A stretch of DNA of 60,820 bases. Origin: Candidatus Poseidoniales archaeon (GTDB taxonomy: Archaea > Thermoplasmatota > Poseidoniia > Poseidoniales > Thalassarchaeaceae). The stretch lies in contig DUAE01000044.1 in NCBI GenBank assembly GCA_012960975.1, forward strand, positions 4,764 to 65,583, given 5' to 3'. The translations under genes were made by a program, and so were the position numbers. Below the pieces are notes generated by a model. That model did not search any database, was not told where the DNA came from, and worked only from the letters and a program-made list of their open reading frames with translations. Positions within the stretch are counted from its first letter, which is position 1; every line of letters starts with the position of its first letter. Shown in pieces: positions 17,381-26,764 of this stretch.

Positions 17381-17406
17381 AGCGGAGTCGGCTCGTAGCA
17401 TCACAC

Positions 17407-17742
17407 ATGGAAATGAACGCTGATGGAATAATCATAGTTAACACAGAAACCGTCCCTGGTAAGACTATCACGGAAACATTAGGGGTGGTCACGGGCTCGA
17501 CAGTGCGGGCAAAGAATGTCTTCAAAGACATCGGCGCTGGCCTGAAAAATGTTGTTGGTGGAGAGTTGAAAGCGTATACTGAACTTCTCGGTGAATCTAG
17601 AGATGAAGCATTACAGAGAATGGTTGCCGAAGCCCAAGCAAGAGGAGGAAACGCGGTAGTTAATGTCAGATTTGCTACTTCTGCTGTGACCGCTGGTGCT
17701 GCCGAGTTATTTGCATATGGAACTGCCGTAATACTCGAATAA
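17407..17742 (+). CDS. YbjQ-family (PF01906-type) protein
   Basis: 111 aa from ATG 17407. Family hallmarks are IIIVNTETVPGKTITETLGVV at the start (the two strands of the dodecin-like pentamer), then LLGESRDEALQRMVAEAQARGGNAVVNVRF and a final ELFAYGTAVIL. YbjQ proteins form pentamers; the old 'heavy-metal-binding' label rests on weak evidence and no metal ligands are obvious here. A longer frame back to 17266 overlaps the upstream gene out of frame and is rejected. A second copy follows ten bases downstream. Confidence 0.9.
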   Translation: MEMNADGIIIVNTETVPGKTITETLGVVTGSTVRAKNVFKDIGAGLKNVVGGELKAYTELLGESRDEALQRMVAEAQARGGNAVVNVRFATSAVTAGAAELFAYGTAVILE

Positions 17743-17751
17743 GGTGATATT

Positions 17752-18246
17752 TTGGCAATTGAAGCACTCATATCAATCTTAGCGTTGTTTGGTATAATTG
17801 CCCCAATTCTATTGATCATTATCGCTGGTCTCATCGGTGGAAAAATTATGAAATCAATGCAAAAAAAACTAACCGAACGTGAGCAGGAAATAATTCAGAA
17901 ATACGGAAAAGATACACTTTCAAACCTCAGTATGACGGCAAAAAGAGAAGTCAGTGAAACTGGAATCGTTATGGCAAGTTTGGTGGTTGGACCAAATTAT
18001 TGGCAACAATTCGTCTCAAAAATTCAGAGCCTTTTCGGAGGTACTCTCAATTATTACGACCAAGTAATCGCCCTTGGTCGAAACGAAGCAATGCAACGAT
18101 TGAGAGAAGCAGCAGATACTGCTGGCTGGGATGAAGTGGTTAATGTGAGACTAGAAACATCAAAACTAACCCCGATGGTGTCGAATAAAGAAAGTAGCAA
18201 AGCCATGGAATTATTCGCGTATGGAACAGGAATCAGATACTCCTGA
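17752..18246 (+). CDS. Membrane-anchored YbjQ-like protein
   Basis: 164 aa with a TTG start at 17752, preceded by AAGGTGAT as ribosome-binding site. It has an N-terminal membrane helix (LFGIIAPILLIIIAGLIGGKIM) that the upstream paralogue lacks. The rest keeps the YbjQ order: YDQVIALGRNEAMQRLREAADTAGWDEVVNVRL followed by ELFAYGTGIRY. The first beta-strand motif is less clear. The pairing of a soluble and a membrane-tethered copy suggests a complex at the membrane; function is unknown. Confidence 0.8.
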   Translation: MAIEALISILALFGIIAPILLIIIAGLIGGKIMKSMQKKLTEREQEIIQKYGKDTLSNLSMTAKREVSETGIVMASLVVGPNYWQQFVSKIQSLFGGTLNYYDQVIALGRNEAMQRLREAADTAGWDEVVNVRLETSKLTPMVSNKESSKAMELFAYGTGIRYS

Positions 18247-18322
18247 ATCCATAATTCAATGCTAAACTGCATCTTGCAAAACTAACTGCCTGCTATTGCA
18301 ACCATTCAAGACAAAAGTGGTG

Positions 18323-18340
18323 GTCGGAAAGTCATCCGAC
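18323..18340 (+). promoter_or_regulatory. Small hairpin upstream of taw1
   Basis: GTCGGA (18323-18328) and TCCGAC (18335-18340) are perfectly complementary with a six-base loop. The hairpin ends 40 bases before the taw1 ATG in the 134-base gap after the YbjQ pair. It could be a leader structure, a terminator of the upstream genes, or chance; a U-run is absent. Confidence 0.35.
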
Positions 18341-18380
18341 GCAGCCCCAATGTGGAATCTGAAGTTAGGAGTCGAGTAAG

Positions 18381-19406
18381 ATGCAGAGTACGCCTATAAC
18401 CAAAATTGAGCCGAAAATCGCTGCACGTCTAGCCAAACAGAGTTACCACTTAGTCGGCGAACACGGTGGAGTGAAGGTTTGCCATTGGACTAAACAGAGC
18501 CTGATTGCCGATCGTTCCTGCTACAAGGGGACATTCTACGGAATTGAGAGTCATGGCTGTATGCAGATGGCACCGAATGTCGATACCTGTAATCTCGCTT
18601 GTACATACTGCTGGAGAGAGCCACATTCAGACAAGCTAACCAAGATTGATGATGACCCTTACGAATTGTTTCTTCAGAGCGTCAAAGCTCACCGCCGCTT
18701 GATTACTGGATTTGGTGGACACCCTAGTGTTCCACGAGAAAAATGGCAGGATGCACAAGATCCGAAGCACGTCGCTATTTCACTGAATGGCGAGCCGACT
18801 CTCTACTCGAGACTTGCTGAATTCCTCGACATATGTCACCAACATGGAGTATCTACATTCCTAGTGACAAATGGTTCGTTACCGAAAGTAATCGAGAATT
18901 TGGATACGTTACCAACACAATTGTATGTGAGTGTGGATGCACCGAATGAAGAAATATTCAACCGTCTTTGCAAACCAAAATTTGACACAGCAGCCTTTTC
19001 AAAACTTGAAGAAACCCTTGCATTATTACCATCCTTAGACACTCGCACAGTCTGTCGCCACACCCTAATCAAAGGTGAATCTCTTGGCCATGTCAAAGAT
19101 TATGCACGCCTCGACAACATCGCCGATCCAGATTTTATCGAAGCAAAAGGCTATGTTTATGTCGGCAATTCTCAAGCGAATCATACAATCGAGAATATGC
19201 CGTATCACGACGACATCATGGATTTCTCACACAAACTAGCACCATTGGTCGGCCGAGAGGTATTGTCGGATAGGTCAGAGAGTCGAGTCGCACTAATAGG
19301 TAAAGAAATGATTCCAATTACACTGCCAGAAAAAATTAGAGATTTTCCAAAAGATTTAGGTATTGCTAAGCCGCAAAACTTCTCACTGCCGATTTTAAAT
19401 TTATGA
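18381..19406 (+). CDS. taw1: tRNA 4-demethylwyosine synthase (radical SAM, TYW1/Taw1)
   Basis: 341 aa. The radical-SAM cluster motif is C70-x3-C74-x2-C77 (CNLACTYCWRE). Three further cysteines, C34, C47 and C60, have the 13/13 spacing of the second Fe-S cluster of archaeal TYW1, and SHGCMQMAP, ISLNGEPTLY and FLVTNGSLP are family signatures. It condenses N1-methylguanosine-37 of tRNA-Phe with pyruvate carbons to form imG-14, the substrate of Taw2. The Taw2-like enzyme is at 8434, so both steps are encoded within 11 kb though not in one operon. Trm5 is not seen in the window. The gene converges with the ABC ATPase at 19418. Confidence 0.96.
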   Translation: MQSTPITKIEPKIAARLAKQSYHLVGEHGGVKVCHWTKQSLIADRSCYKGTFYGIESHGCMQMAPNVDTCNLACTYCWREPHSDKLTKIDDDPYELFLQSVKAHRRLITGFGGHPSVPREKWQDAQDPKHVAISLNGEPTLYSRLAEFLDICHQHGVSTFLVTNGSLPKVIENLDTLPTQLYVSVDAPNEEIFNRLCKPKFDTAAFSKLEETLALLPSLDTRTVCRHTLIKGESLGHVKDYARLDNIADPDFIEAKGYVYVGNSQANHTIENMPYHDDIMDFSHKLAPLVGREVLSDRSESRVALIGKEMIPITLPEKIRDFPKDLGIAKPQNFSLPILNL

Positions 19407-19417
19407 ATTAATCACAA

Positions 19418-20410
19418 TTATTGTTTTGGGCGACTCGAGCCACATGAAGGGCATCGGTTTTCTTCACTCCCTTGGTAATCATAATCGCATGCAGGACAAT
19501 TCTTTACCCAATTTCTTTCATTTGACTTTTCCACTTTAGAGGCCTCTTCTGAAAGTAACACAATTCGGCCGGGTTCTACTTCTCCGACAGTGTATCTTCC
19601 CGGACCACCCAACTCAAGTAGAATATCAGGAGGGAAACTGATTGTTCCCAAATCATCGATTATTAACTCTCTATTTTGAGATAAGTCGCCTAGTTCTACA
19701 CCTTCACCATGCTGGGCTACGAACCTACCATCTCTCAATTCTAAGGATCTATCGGCAAATTCACCGACATCGTGACTATGAGTAACAATTAGGAAAGACA
19801 CATCTTCTTCTTCGTGTAATTCTTTGAACAAATCAATTACAGTTTGAGAAGTGAATGGATCCAAGGCACCAGTTGGTTCATCAGCTAGAATCAATTTTGG
19901 CTTAGTAATCAATGCGCGAGCAATCGCTACACGCTGCTGCTCACCACCAGAGAGTTGCTCAGGGATTGCCTTCATCCGTGGTTTCATTTCCAATCTCTCA
20001 AGAATCTTAATTGCTCTCTTCTTTGCCTCAACAGCATCAACTCCTGCATGTCTAAGGGGTTGCATTACATTGTCTAAAGCCGATAAATGAGGGAGTAAGT
20101 TTCCTTCTTGAAAAATGAAAGAAACTGTTGATCTTCTATGCTGTACGAGATCTGTACCTTGCATCTTAGTCAAATCCTTACCATCAAGGAAAACTCTTCC
20201 TGCAGTCGGCGACATTAGTCCACCTAGTGATTTCAGTAGTGTTGACTTTCCAGAACCTGATGGCCCGATTACTGCAACTGCCTCTCCAGAATTAACCTTG
20301 ACAGAAAGACCTCGGAGAGCGACTACATTGCCTTCTTCTGCCTTAGACTCATACACATGGTAAAGGGAGTCGGCTTCTAGAATTGGAACTTCAACAGTCA
20401 TTTCACTCAC
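19418..20410 (-). CDS. ABC transporter ATP-binding protein (LolD/MacB type) with C-terminal zinc ribbon
   Basis: 330 aa. Walker [12 protein letters not shown], signature [15 protein letters not shown] and Walker [13 protein letters not shown] are intact, so the ATPase should be active. After the ~235-residue ABC core comes an extension ending in two CxxC knuckles (CPAC and CPSCG), a rubredoxin/zinc-ribbon-like tail unusual for this family. The ATPase pairs with the FtsX-type permease gene that it overlaps by eight bases; a second ATPase lies at the other side of the permease. Likely substrates are lipoprotein or membrane-associated molecules, by family analogy only. Confidence 0.92.
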   Translation of the reverse strand: MSEMTVEVPILEADSLYHVYESKAEEGNVVALRGLSVKVNSGEAVAVIGPSGSGKSTLLKSLGGLMSPTAGRVFLDGKDLTKMQGTDLVQHRRSTVSFIFQEGNLLPHLSALDNVMQPLRHAGVDAVEAKKRAIKILERLEMKPRMKAIPEQLSGGEQQRVAIARALITKPKLILADEPTGALDPFTSQTVIDLFKELHEEEDVSFLIVTHSHDVGEFADRSLELRDGRFVAQHGEGVELGDLSQNRELIIDDLGTISFPPDILLELGGPGRYTVGEVEPGRIVLLSEEASKVEKSNERNWVKNCPACDYDYQGSEENRCPSCGSSRPKQ

Positions 20411-23400
20411 CCTTCAATACCGTTGCTAGATCTGAACTAATCGCCTTACGTGTAGTTACAAGTAGTGCAACTAATACGAATAGAAGCAATATGCCTCCAA
20501 CCTGGAATAATTCTAGAATTGGCCAAATCAAATCTCTGTCTATTGCAGTTCCGGCACCACCGAAAGTCTGGAAGATAAGTCCAAACAAATTGAACAGGCC
20601 GTTGAATCCATATGAAATCCCAATTCCCAACAAACCACCAAGAAGCATACTAACTATTGTGATCGAAAGAATCTCAAACAGAACTAATCGCATTACTTGA
20701 GATGGACTTGCTCCAATGGCCTGAAGGATGCTTAATTCCTTTCGTCTTTGGTTCAATACTATACTTAGGAAAACAAATGAAGATGCAACTGCAGCCATGG
20801 CGGAGACTACGAATTGTAGACTCAAAAGACCCGGAGTTCCAAAGATTAGGCCACCGCTCTTGGATACCTCATCATGTGAAGTTGACCAATCAGTTACCGA
20901 ACTAACCTGTTCATTTGTTGAAAGTTGAATAGATAATTGTTCGAGATTCTCTCCGTCTTTTTCTTCCAACAATCCTTCGAGACTAAAGAACCAAATTAAA
21001 GATTGGATATTATCATCACTAATGAATGGAGAATTATTCAACCAAGAACGAGCAGTTGATTCGCCAATGAAAATTACATTTTCTGCAATATTGGAAGACA
21101 TCCCCGGAACCCAACTGTGTTGACCCAAATCAACTAATGATTTACTAGTAGTCTCACCTGTGAATGGATTGGTCACCATATCGAAGGAGTAAGTATTCCC
21201 CGTACTTACATCAAGTTGGTATTTCGAGCTACCGCCATGAGTGAATGTTCCTTCTTGTTTCAGTAAATTCAAAGATGAATGATAATCCTCTCCAGGCAAT
21301 GCTTGATTAGACCAATGTAGAACATCTACCGCCTCATCGGTTACCACCCAAACAGTCACGACATTGTATTCATCATCAGAAAGACTAGCAAACAACTGAA
21401 TAACTGTTGCAGCATTAATTTCAGGATTTAGATTACTATCTCCTTGTTCCCATGCTTGAGAAACTATTGAAATTGCCTCTGATTCATTCAGAGGATTTGC
21501 GAATGTCACTTGGAGGTCGGAACCCACGCTCAAATCTACTGCTTTCTCATCTACCGCAGTACCCGTATATCCTTGCACTGCCGCCATTGTAACAATAGAG
21601 AGTGTCAACACGATTATGAAAGCAAGACGCCCCACTCCTTCTGCAGATCCAGAACCTGAAATACCTCTCTTTATGTCCTTGATTAGAGGGGTTCTGGAAA
21701 GTAATAGTTGCATCAATTGTGGACCCTTGGCACCCAATTTAGCGAGTACTAATGCCCCACCAATCCAAAGTAAGAATGGGCCAAAGACTGTCATCAATCC
21801 ATCAAGAATAGCATTACTGATTATGTTGTAGTCTATACTAGAACTCTTATCGAAATAATAATCTAGCAAAGCGATGAATCCGACTAAGAATACTAACACA
21901 TGGAGCCAAAACCAGGACCTGCTAACTTTCGAAACCATGGCAACTCCTTCATTAATCTCGGTTCTAAGGAAGTCTCGAGTTCTGAAGAAACTGAAGCCAA
22001 CTGAAATTCCAATTGTCAATATTGCTGTGAGAATGGTTGACTTCAAAGTTAGTGAAGGCGTATCTACCAAGTTACAATCACCATTGTTGAGACCTAAGCA
22101 ATCGGACCATGAAACATCAAATTGCATGAATCCATCAGATGAAAGGATGAATGGAACTGCAAAAATTGCTATTAGGTATCCTGCGAACCATGCTGTTGTT
22201 GAAATTACGGTCATTTCTGCCAGCACCATCCGAGTCAAACCTTTGGAAGATGCGCCCATCACTCTGTTGACCGCAATTTCCCTTCTTCTTTGTTCAAGGG
22301 AAAGTATCAGGCCGTATATTAGAACACTAAGGCTGAGAAAAATAATTGGAATCATAATAATGTAATCAAAAGCCTGTACAAAATATAGAAGAATTTGCAG
22401 GAACGCAATCACCGAACCTATCATATCAACTCCACGAATTCTAATGTCATTTACACCATCATTATCGCTGTCATAATACCCGTCAATCTGGTTCTTCCAT
22501 GAACGTAGGTCAGATTCAGCGGCAGATGTACTCGAGGTATCTAGTTGGAGTCTGTCAAAGGTTACTGCGAGATATGTATGATCTCCTGCCATCAACTCAA
22601 CCATTTGTTCGCTTGAAAGGAGACTCCAAGGGATATATACTGGTTGATTAGAGATTAGAGGACTACTGTCTGTTCGATCGTCAAAAATCGCAGCAACTGT
22701 AAGATTCTCTAAGGAAATAGTTACTCTACAGAATTCATACTCATTATCAAATCCATATGCAGACTGGAAAAATCCTGTAGCGTCCTTAGGATTACCATCA
22801 ACATCCACTTCCTCACATGGAAGTGTCGAATTGCTATTGTATGTGAAATTAAAAATCGAAAATGAGTCACCAATATCAACTTGGGCTGAGTTGGCAATAC
22901 TGGCCGGGATTACAATACTTCGATTGTTAACTGCATCCTCTCCACTAGTTGGCCATTCACCCGAAATAACTCTCTGAGAATGCCGGTCATACATGGGGCC
23001 ATCAAATGCTTCATCACCTATCATTCGCACCGCTCTATATCCATTTGTAGGTGGGCCATTATCGTCACATCCTGCACACGACAGATCTATATTTGTCCAA
23101 TTTGAATCCGGACCATCTATGGACATTAATTCGAGAGTTTGTAAGGGGACATCACGACCCCAGAAACTCTCCGTATGCCTACCTTGGAGACCTGCAGTAA
23201 TTGAACAATCAGTGGCTCCATCGATGAGTAAAATATCTTCACATATAGACTCAAATGCAAATACATCGGTTGTTCGATTCTTACCATCCATTGGATAGTG
23301 CATTTCAACTCGATAATCGTATTCCTCATACTCTACGGCAGTTGTGAGAAATAGGCTCATCAATCCGGCTCCGTATGCTAGAACTGTGGTGATAACCAAA

Positions 23401-23504
23401 CTAGCAAGGAAAACGCCAGAGAAAACTGCAGCACCTCTGGCTCGACCCCTCCAAGCACTAAGAATCGCAATCCTAGTGGCATCAGGTAGAGATTTGAGAT
23501 TCAT
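20403..23504 (-). CDS. Giant FtsX/MacB-type ABC permease
   Basis: 1033 aa. An N-terminal membrane helix (GAAVFSGVFLASLVITTVLAYG) is followed by a large extracellular domain with cysteines (e.g. CAGCDDNGPP). A central three-helix block (residues ~365-470) contains the FtsX signature RRREIAVNRVMGASSKGL; more helices follow at ~530-600, then a second extracellular domain, and a C-terminal block with the second signature QRRKELSILQAIGASPSQVMRL. This is two FtsX modules in one chain, about ten helices. It overlaps the flanking ATPase genes by 8 and 1 bases. Its CpG content is visibly lower than most of the window. Confidence 0.92.
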   Translation of the reverse strand: MNLKSLPDATRIAILSAWRGRARGAAVFSGVFLASLVITTVLAYGAGLMSLFLTTAVEYEEYDYRVEMHYPMDGKNRTTDVFAFESICEDILLIDGATDCSITAGLQGRHTESFWGRDVPLQTLELMSIDGPDSNWTNIDLSCAGCDDNGPPTNGYRAVRMIGDEAFDGPMYDRHSQRVISGEWPTSGEDAVNNRSIVIPASIANSAQVDIGDSFSIFNFTYNSNSTLPCEEVDVDGNPKDATGFFQSAYGFDNEYEFCRVTISLENLTVAAIFDDRTDSSPLISNQPVYIPWSLLSSEQMVELMAGDHTYLAVTFDRLQLDTSSTSAAESDLRSWKNQIDGYYDSDNDGVNDIRIRGVDMIGSVIAFLQILLYFVQAFDYIIMIPIIFLSLSVLIYGLILSLEQRRREIAVNRVMGASSKGLTRMVLAEMTVISTTAWFAGYLIAIFAVPFILSSDGFMQFDVSWSDCLGLNNGDCNLVDTPSLTLKSTILTAILTIGISVGFSFFRTRDFLRTEINEGVAMVSKVSRSWFWLHVLVFLVGFIALLDYYFDKSSSIDYNIISNAILDGLMTVFGPFLLWIGGALVLAKLGAKGPQLMQLLLSRTPLIKDIKRGISGSGSAEGVGRLAFIIVLTLSIVTMAAVQGYTGTAVDEKAVDLSVGSDLQVTFANPLNESEAISIVSQAWEQGDSNLNPEINAATVIQLFASLSDDEYNVVTVWVVTDEAVDVLHWSNQALPGEDYHSSLNLLKQEGTFTHGGSSKYQLDVSTGNTYSFDMVTNPFTGETTSKSLVDLGQHSWVPGMSSNIAENVIFIGESTARSWLNNSPFISDDNIQSLIWFFSLEGLLEEKDGENLEQLSIQLSTNEQVSSVTDWSTSHDEVSKSGGLIFGTPGLLSLQFVVSAMAAVASSFVFLSIVLNQRRKELSILQAIGASPSQVMRLVLFEILSITIVSMLLGGLLGIGISYGFNGLFNLFGLIFQTFGGAGTAIDRDLIWPILELFQVGGILLLFVLVALLVTTRKAISSDLATVLKGE

Positions 23505-24220
23505 CAGGCCTGACCTCCCCAGGCTTCCTTGATACTCGAAGCGGCAACCTTGCCGTCTCTCAGCAGAAGCATACGGTCGGCCTTCGAGGCGAGGACGGGA
23601 TCGTGTGTGACCATGAGAATCGAAATAGCATCCTCACCGTGACAGAGTTCCTTGAACAACTCTAGGATATCCTCTCCCGACTTGATGTCGAGATTACCCG
23701 TCGGCTCGTCTGCAAGCACCAGCGGGCGGGAGCCAGCGATGGCGCGCGCGATAGCGACACGCTGTCGCTGACCACCGGATAATTCGTCCGGCTTGAATGA
23801 CACACGGTCACTAAGACCGACTCTCTCAAGAGCGGTACGTGCTTCCTCCTCAGCAGTACTCGATTCAAGTCCAGAGAGTTCGAGAGCGAGTGCGACATTG
23901 TCGAGTGCTGACAAGTGGTTGAGAAGATGAAAATCTTGGAATATCCAACCGACTCCTCGCCGACGCAAGTCGACGAGTTTCTTCGGATGAGCTATGCCGT
24001 AGTTGAATTCGGTCAGCGATATCGAGCCAGAATCGGCCTCGAGTAATCCGCCAATTATGTTCAGAAGAGTCGATTTCCCACAACCGGATGGACCCATCAG
24101 TGCCACGAGTTCACCTGGTTGAATTTCCATGTCAATTCCTTGTAACACTTCAAGCCGAGCAATGCCTGAACCGAAGCCACGATTGAGATTACTAACTCGT
24201 AACACAAAAGAAACCGGCAT
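23504..24220 (-). CDS. ABC transporter ATP-binding protein, LolD-like
   Basis: About 238 aa if it starts at the in-frame Met of MPVSFVLRVSNL near 24220; a TTG-start extension to 24274 would overlap the glycosyltransferase gene end. Walker A GPSGCGKSTLL, signature [15 protein letters not shown] and Walker B LVLADEPTGNLD are intact. The final base overlaps the permease start. It supplies the second nucleotide-binding subunit for the permease at 20403, so the transporter may use two different ATPases. Unlike the permease, this gene is GC- and CpG-rich. Confidence 0.92.
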   Translation of the reverse strand: MPVSFVLRVSNLNRGFGSGIARLEVLQGIDMEIQPGELVALMGPSGCGKSTLLNIIGGLLEADSGSISLTEFNYGIAHPKKLVDLRRRGVGWIFQDFHLLNHLSALDNVALALELSGLESSTAEEEARTALERVGLSDRVSFKPDELSGGQRQRVAIARAIAGSRPLVLADEPTGNLDIKSGEDILELFKELCHGEDAISILMVTHDPVLASKADRMLLLRDGKVAASSIKEAWGGQA

Positions 24221-24257
24221 AAGTTTTTTTTTAGTAATAGTGGTATCGTTGTTTGTA

Positions 24258-25397
24258 CTAAATATTATCACCAATCGCTAAATTATAAGCTACAGCAAGA
24301 TGTTGTCCTTGTGCTTTAGGACTCAAATTTTCCTTCACATATTCGATAAGTTCGTCATCGGGAATTCTCTCCACTCTCCCTGCCCGAACCCACTCCGCAT
24401 GGATTGATTCAATTGCATCACACCAGGCTCTAATATCGTTTGAAGGAAGAAGACAACGCGTTGGAATAATTTCATTGTGTGCTGATTTATCTGCTGCCAA
24501 AACTGGGCACCCTGCTGCCATCGCTTCTGCTGGAGGATAACCGAAGCCTTCTGAGATACTGGGGAAAAGCAATGCTTCAGCATGTTGGAAGGCTGCAGCG
24601 AGTTCCTCATCGCTGAGTTTGACCTCGCTGCCGACATGAATAATATTAATGTCATCAGAGATCTTAGCAGGAAGCATATCGAGTATTTCTTCGACAAAAT
24701 CGAGTCGCTTCCGTGGCTCGTTACTTCCTACTGTAAGCAGAAGAATTTTCGAATCTTCGTCACCATAATCGGTAAGCAATTCGCGTGGCTGAAGATTAAA
24801 TTCGGGATTCCAAAAATCAACATCTATCTGATGTCGAACCAAAGCGGTTGGAATCCCAGGGAATTCTCGTTTAACTTCGCGCTGAGTCATTTCAGAAATA
24901 CAAATTAGTAAATCAGCGCGAGCAAGACCCGCCCGTAATTTAGACAAATCCATTTTCCGAATTATTCCCGGACTCATATCTCCAACTGTAACAACACCTT
25001 CTGCCAATTTAATCTGGCGTGGAGACAAATGAAACAAATCATGAACAGTCACAATGACTGGAACCGGGCTATTCTTGGGTACAAGGTGAGCCTGCTCCTG
25101 ATCGGTAATGTGCAGTAAATCAGCATCCGTCAAAGCTGCTGCATCAGAAATCACTGACGGATGCTTCCACCACCGAGTAGAGAGACGCGACCACCCACTC
25201 AATCGTTGAGTGTGGTCGATTTCACCTGCTTTTGTCCAATCTGAAACGAGCGTACGCTCCAAAATTGAAACCACAGCAGCATGCGCGCGGCCCAGCCCTG
25301 TACTAGACGATAAGGCCGTGCCACGAGCGAGAAGAACCCTGTGAACCACGTGTGCGACAAGGCGTATGTGCCTTAAACGCGGGCGGGTGATGGACAC
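24258..25397 (-). CDS. Glycosyltransferase family 4-like
   Basis: 379 aa from a GTG at 25397 (start uncertain because the divergent gene begins four bases away). The GT-B fold C-terminal domain is clear: ILLLTVGSNEPRKRLDFV (donor domain), then EALLFPSISEGFGYPPAEAMAAGCPVLAAD, the GT4 EX7E motif. The N-terminal acceptor domain includes a glycine-rich GLGRAHAAVV segment. It is probably involved in polysaccharide, S-layer glycan or glycolipid synthesis; donor and acceptor are unknown. It lies next to a second GT4 gene. Confidence 0.88.
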   Translation of the reverse strand: MSITRPRLRHIRLVAHVVHRVLLARGTALSSSTGLGRAHAAVVSILERTLVSDWTKAGEIDHTQRLSGWSRLSTRWWKHPSVISDAAALTDADLLHITDQEQAHLVPKNSPVPVIVTVHDLFHLSPRQIKLAEGVVTVGDMSPGIIRKMDLSKLRAGLARADLLICISEMTQREVKREFPGIPTALVRHQIDVDFWNPEFNLQPRELLTDYGDEDSKILLLTVGSNEPRKRLDFVEEILDMLPAKISDDINIIHVGSEVKLSDEELAAAFQHAEALLFPSISEGFGYPPAEAMAAGCPVLAADKSAHNEIIPTRCLLPSNDIRAWCDAIESIHAEWVRAGRVERIPDDELIEYVKENLSPKAQGQHLAVAYNLAIGDNI

Positions 25398-25400
25398 CAG

Positions 25401-26642
25401 ATGAGCGGTTTACCCGAACCAGAGTCGGCGGCGCTACCACGTCTGCTCGTCGCCAAAGGAAGCTTTGCTAAGATGGGTGGGGCCGAGCGCGATTTGTTGA
25501 GGAATTTGCCCGCGCTCGAAAAGGTTTTTTCAGTAAAAGTAGCAACTTTACATCCAGTTCCTGAACTTGTAGAACTATGCCAAAAACTCAACTTTCAACT
25601 TTTCTCACCAAAGAAGAATTGGATAGTTCCAACAAACTCTTGGTCAATTGTTTTTGACAGATCGAAAAATTCAGCAAAGGATGCCTGGAAATCTTGCAAC
25701 GGATTGATGGAAGAAATTGAAAATACCGATGGGATTCACATTGTAAGTGGAGACGGTTCCTTGGCTTTATTGGACTTAATTCCAGATCATGTTTCAACCC
25801 ACTTACATCTCCTCGAACCTCACAGAGGCTTGCACGAAGATGTGCTTCATCGTGACATAAATGGGCGGCCAAAACGCAATTTGAAACTGACTAAGCTCGC
25901 TCTCAGTTACGCACGTAATCGTGATGTTTCTACGATTCGGAAATTAGCCAAGAGGAAAAGATCGGCAATTTCGGCTAATTCAAACTTCACATCCAGCCGA
26001 ATTGCCGAAATCTATCAAGTAAACTCCAATGTACTTTGGCCGAGCGTCGACATCTCTGAATTCCCACCCGTAGCCGGCTCGGATGAACCAGAGAGTTTTG
26101 ATGAAGTGTCGAAACCATATGCAGTCAATATCGGTAGAGCCAGTTGGGTTAAAGGAACTCTTCAAGCGATTCAAGCTGTATCTCGCACCGGCATAGGTTT
26201 GGTTCATATTGGCGGTGCGAGCGAAGAATATGCAAAAATAATGAGGGATTATGCTGAGAACAAAACCGTCAAACTTTGGATTGCCCCCCGACTATCCTCT
26301 CCTGAATTAGCAGGCCTCATTCGTGGAGCAGATGCCGTGATTAGTCTTGCAATCAATGAACCATTTGGCTTGACACCAATCGAGGCTTTTTCGATAGGTA
26401 CTCCTGCAATTTTCGTCGATGAAGGTGGTTTCAAAGATACTATTGAAAATCATGTCAGCGGGCAATTAGTTCCAAGGTCAAGTGATTCCTCATGGTATGA
26501 TTTATTGACTAATCTTAATGCTGAACAAAAAAACGCCTGGACGAAAGCCGGTAGAACGAAAATTGCCGAATTAGATTTGACCCAAGAGGCTCATGCGAGG
26601 CGAATTAAAGAATCATTCGATTTGCTCAATGAAGTTGAATAA
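25401..26642 (+). CDS. Glycosyltransferase family 4-like
   Basis: 413 aa. The N-terminal LLVAKGSFAKMGGAERDLL is the acceptor-domain start with the GGAE loop typical of GT4. The donor domain shows YAVNIGRASWVKGTLQAI and the EX7E motif in ISLAINEPFGLTPIEAFSIGTPAIF. A plain cytoplasmic enzyme without membrane helices. It is head to head with the other GT4 gene with no space for a separate promoter, so at least one start or promoter lies inside the neighbouring gene. Both probably work on the same surface glycan. Confidence 0.88.
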   Translation: MSGLPEPESAALPRLLVAKGSFAKMGGAERDLLRNLPALEKVFSVKVATLHPVPELVELCQKLNFQLFSPKKNWIVPTNSWSIVFDRSKNSAKDAWKSCNGLMEEIENTDGIHIVSGDGSLALLDLIPDHVSTHLHLLEPHRGLHEDVLHRDINGRPKRNLKLTKLALSYARNRDVSTIRKLAKRKRSAISANSNFTSSRIAEIYQVNSNVLWPSVDISEFPPVAGSDEPESFDEVSKPYAVNIGRASWVKGTLQAIQAVSRTGIGLVHIGGASEEYAKIMRDYAENKTVKLWIAPRLSSPELAGLIRGADAVISLAINEPFGLTPIEAFSIGTPAIFVDEGGFKDTIENHVSGQLVPRSSDSSWYDLLTNLNAEQKNAWTKAGRTKIAELDLTQEAHARRIKESFDLLNEVE

Positions 26643-26673
26643 GTCTCATCATTTTTCCAAAATTACGCATAAT

Positions 26674-26688
26674 AACTCTACGAGTTAC
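26674..26688. promoter_or_regulatory. Inverted repeat upstream of the acidic repeat protein
   Basis: TAACTC (26674-26679), a three-base centre TAC, and GAGTTA (26683-26688) form a perfect dyad about 75 bases before the preferred start at 26765. It could be an operator or a terminator stem for the glycosyltransferase upstream. No protein is known to bind it. Confidence 0.3.
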
Positions 26689-26764
26689 AAAAAACGTGAA
26701 TGCGAACTCTTCATATTTGTTGTATTATGCGTTGTCTGTCATGCTCGAAGATAGTGACCAGCCT

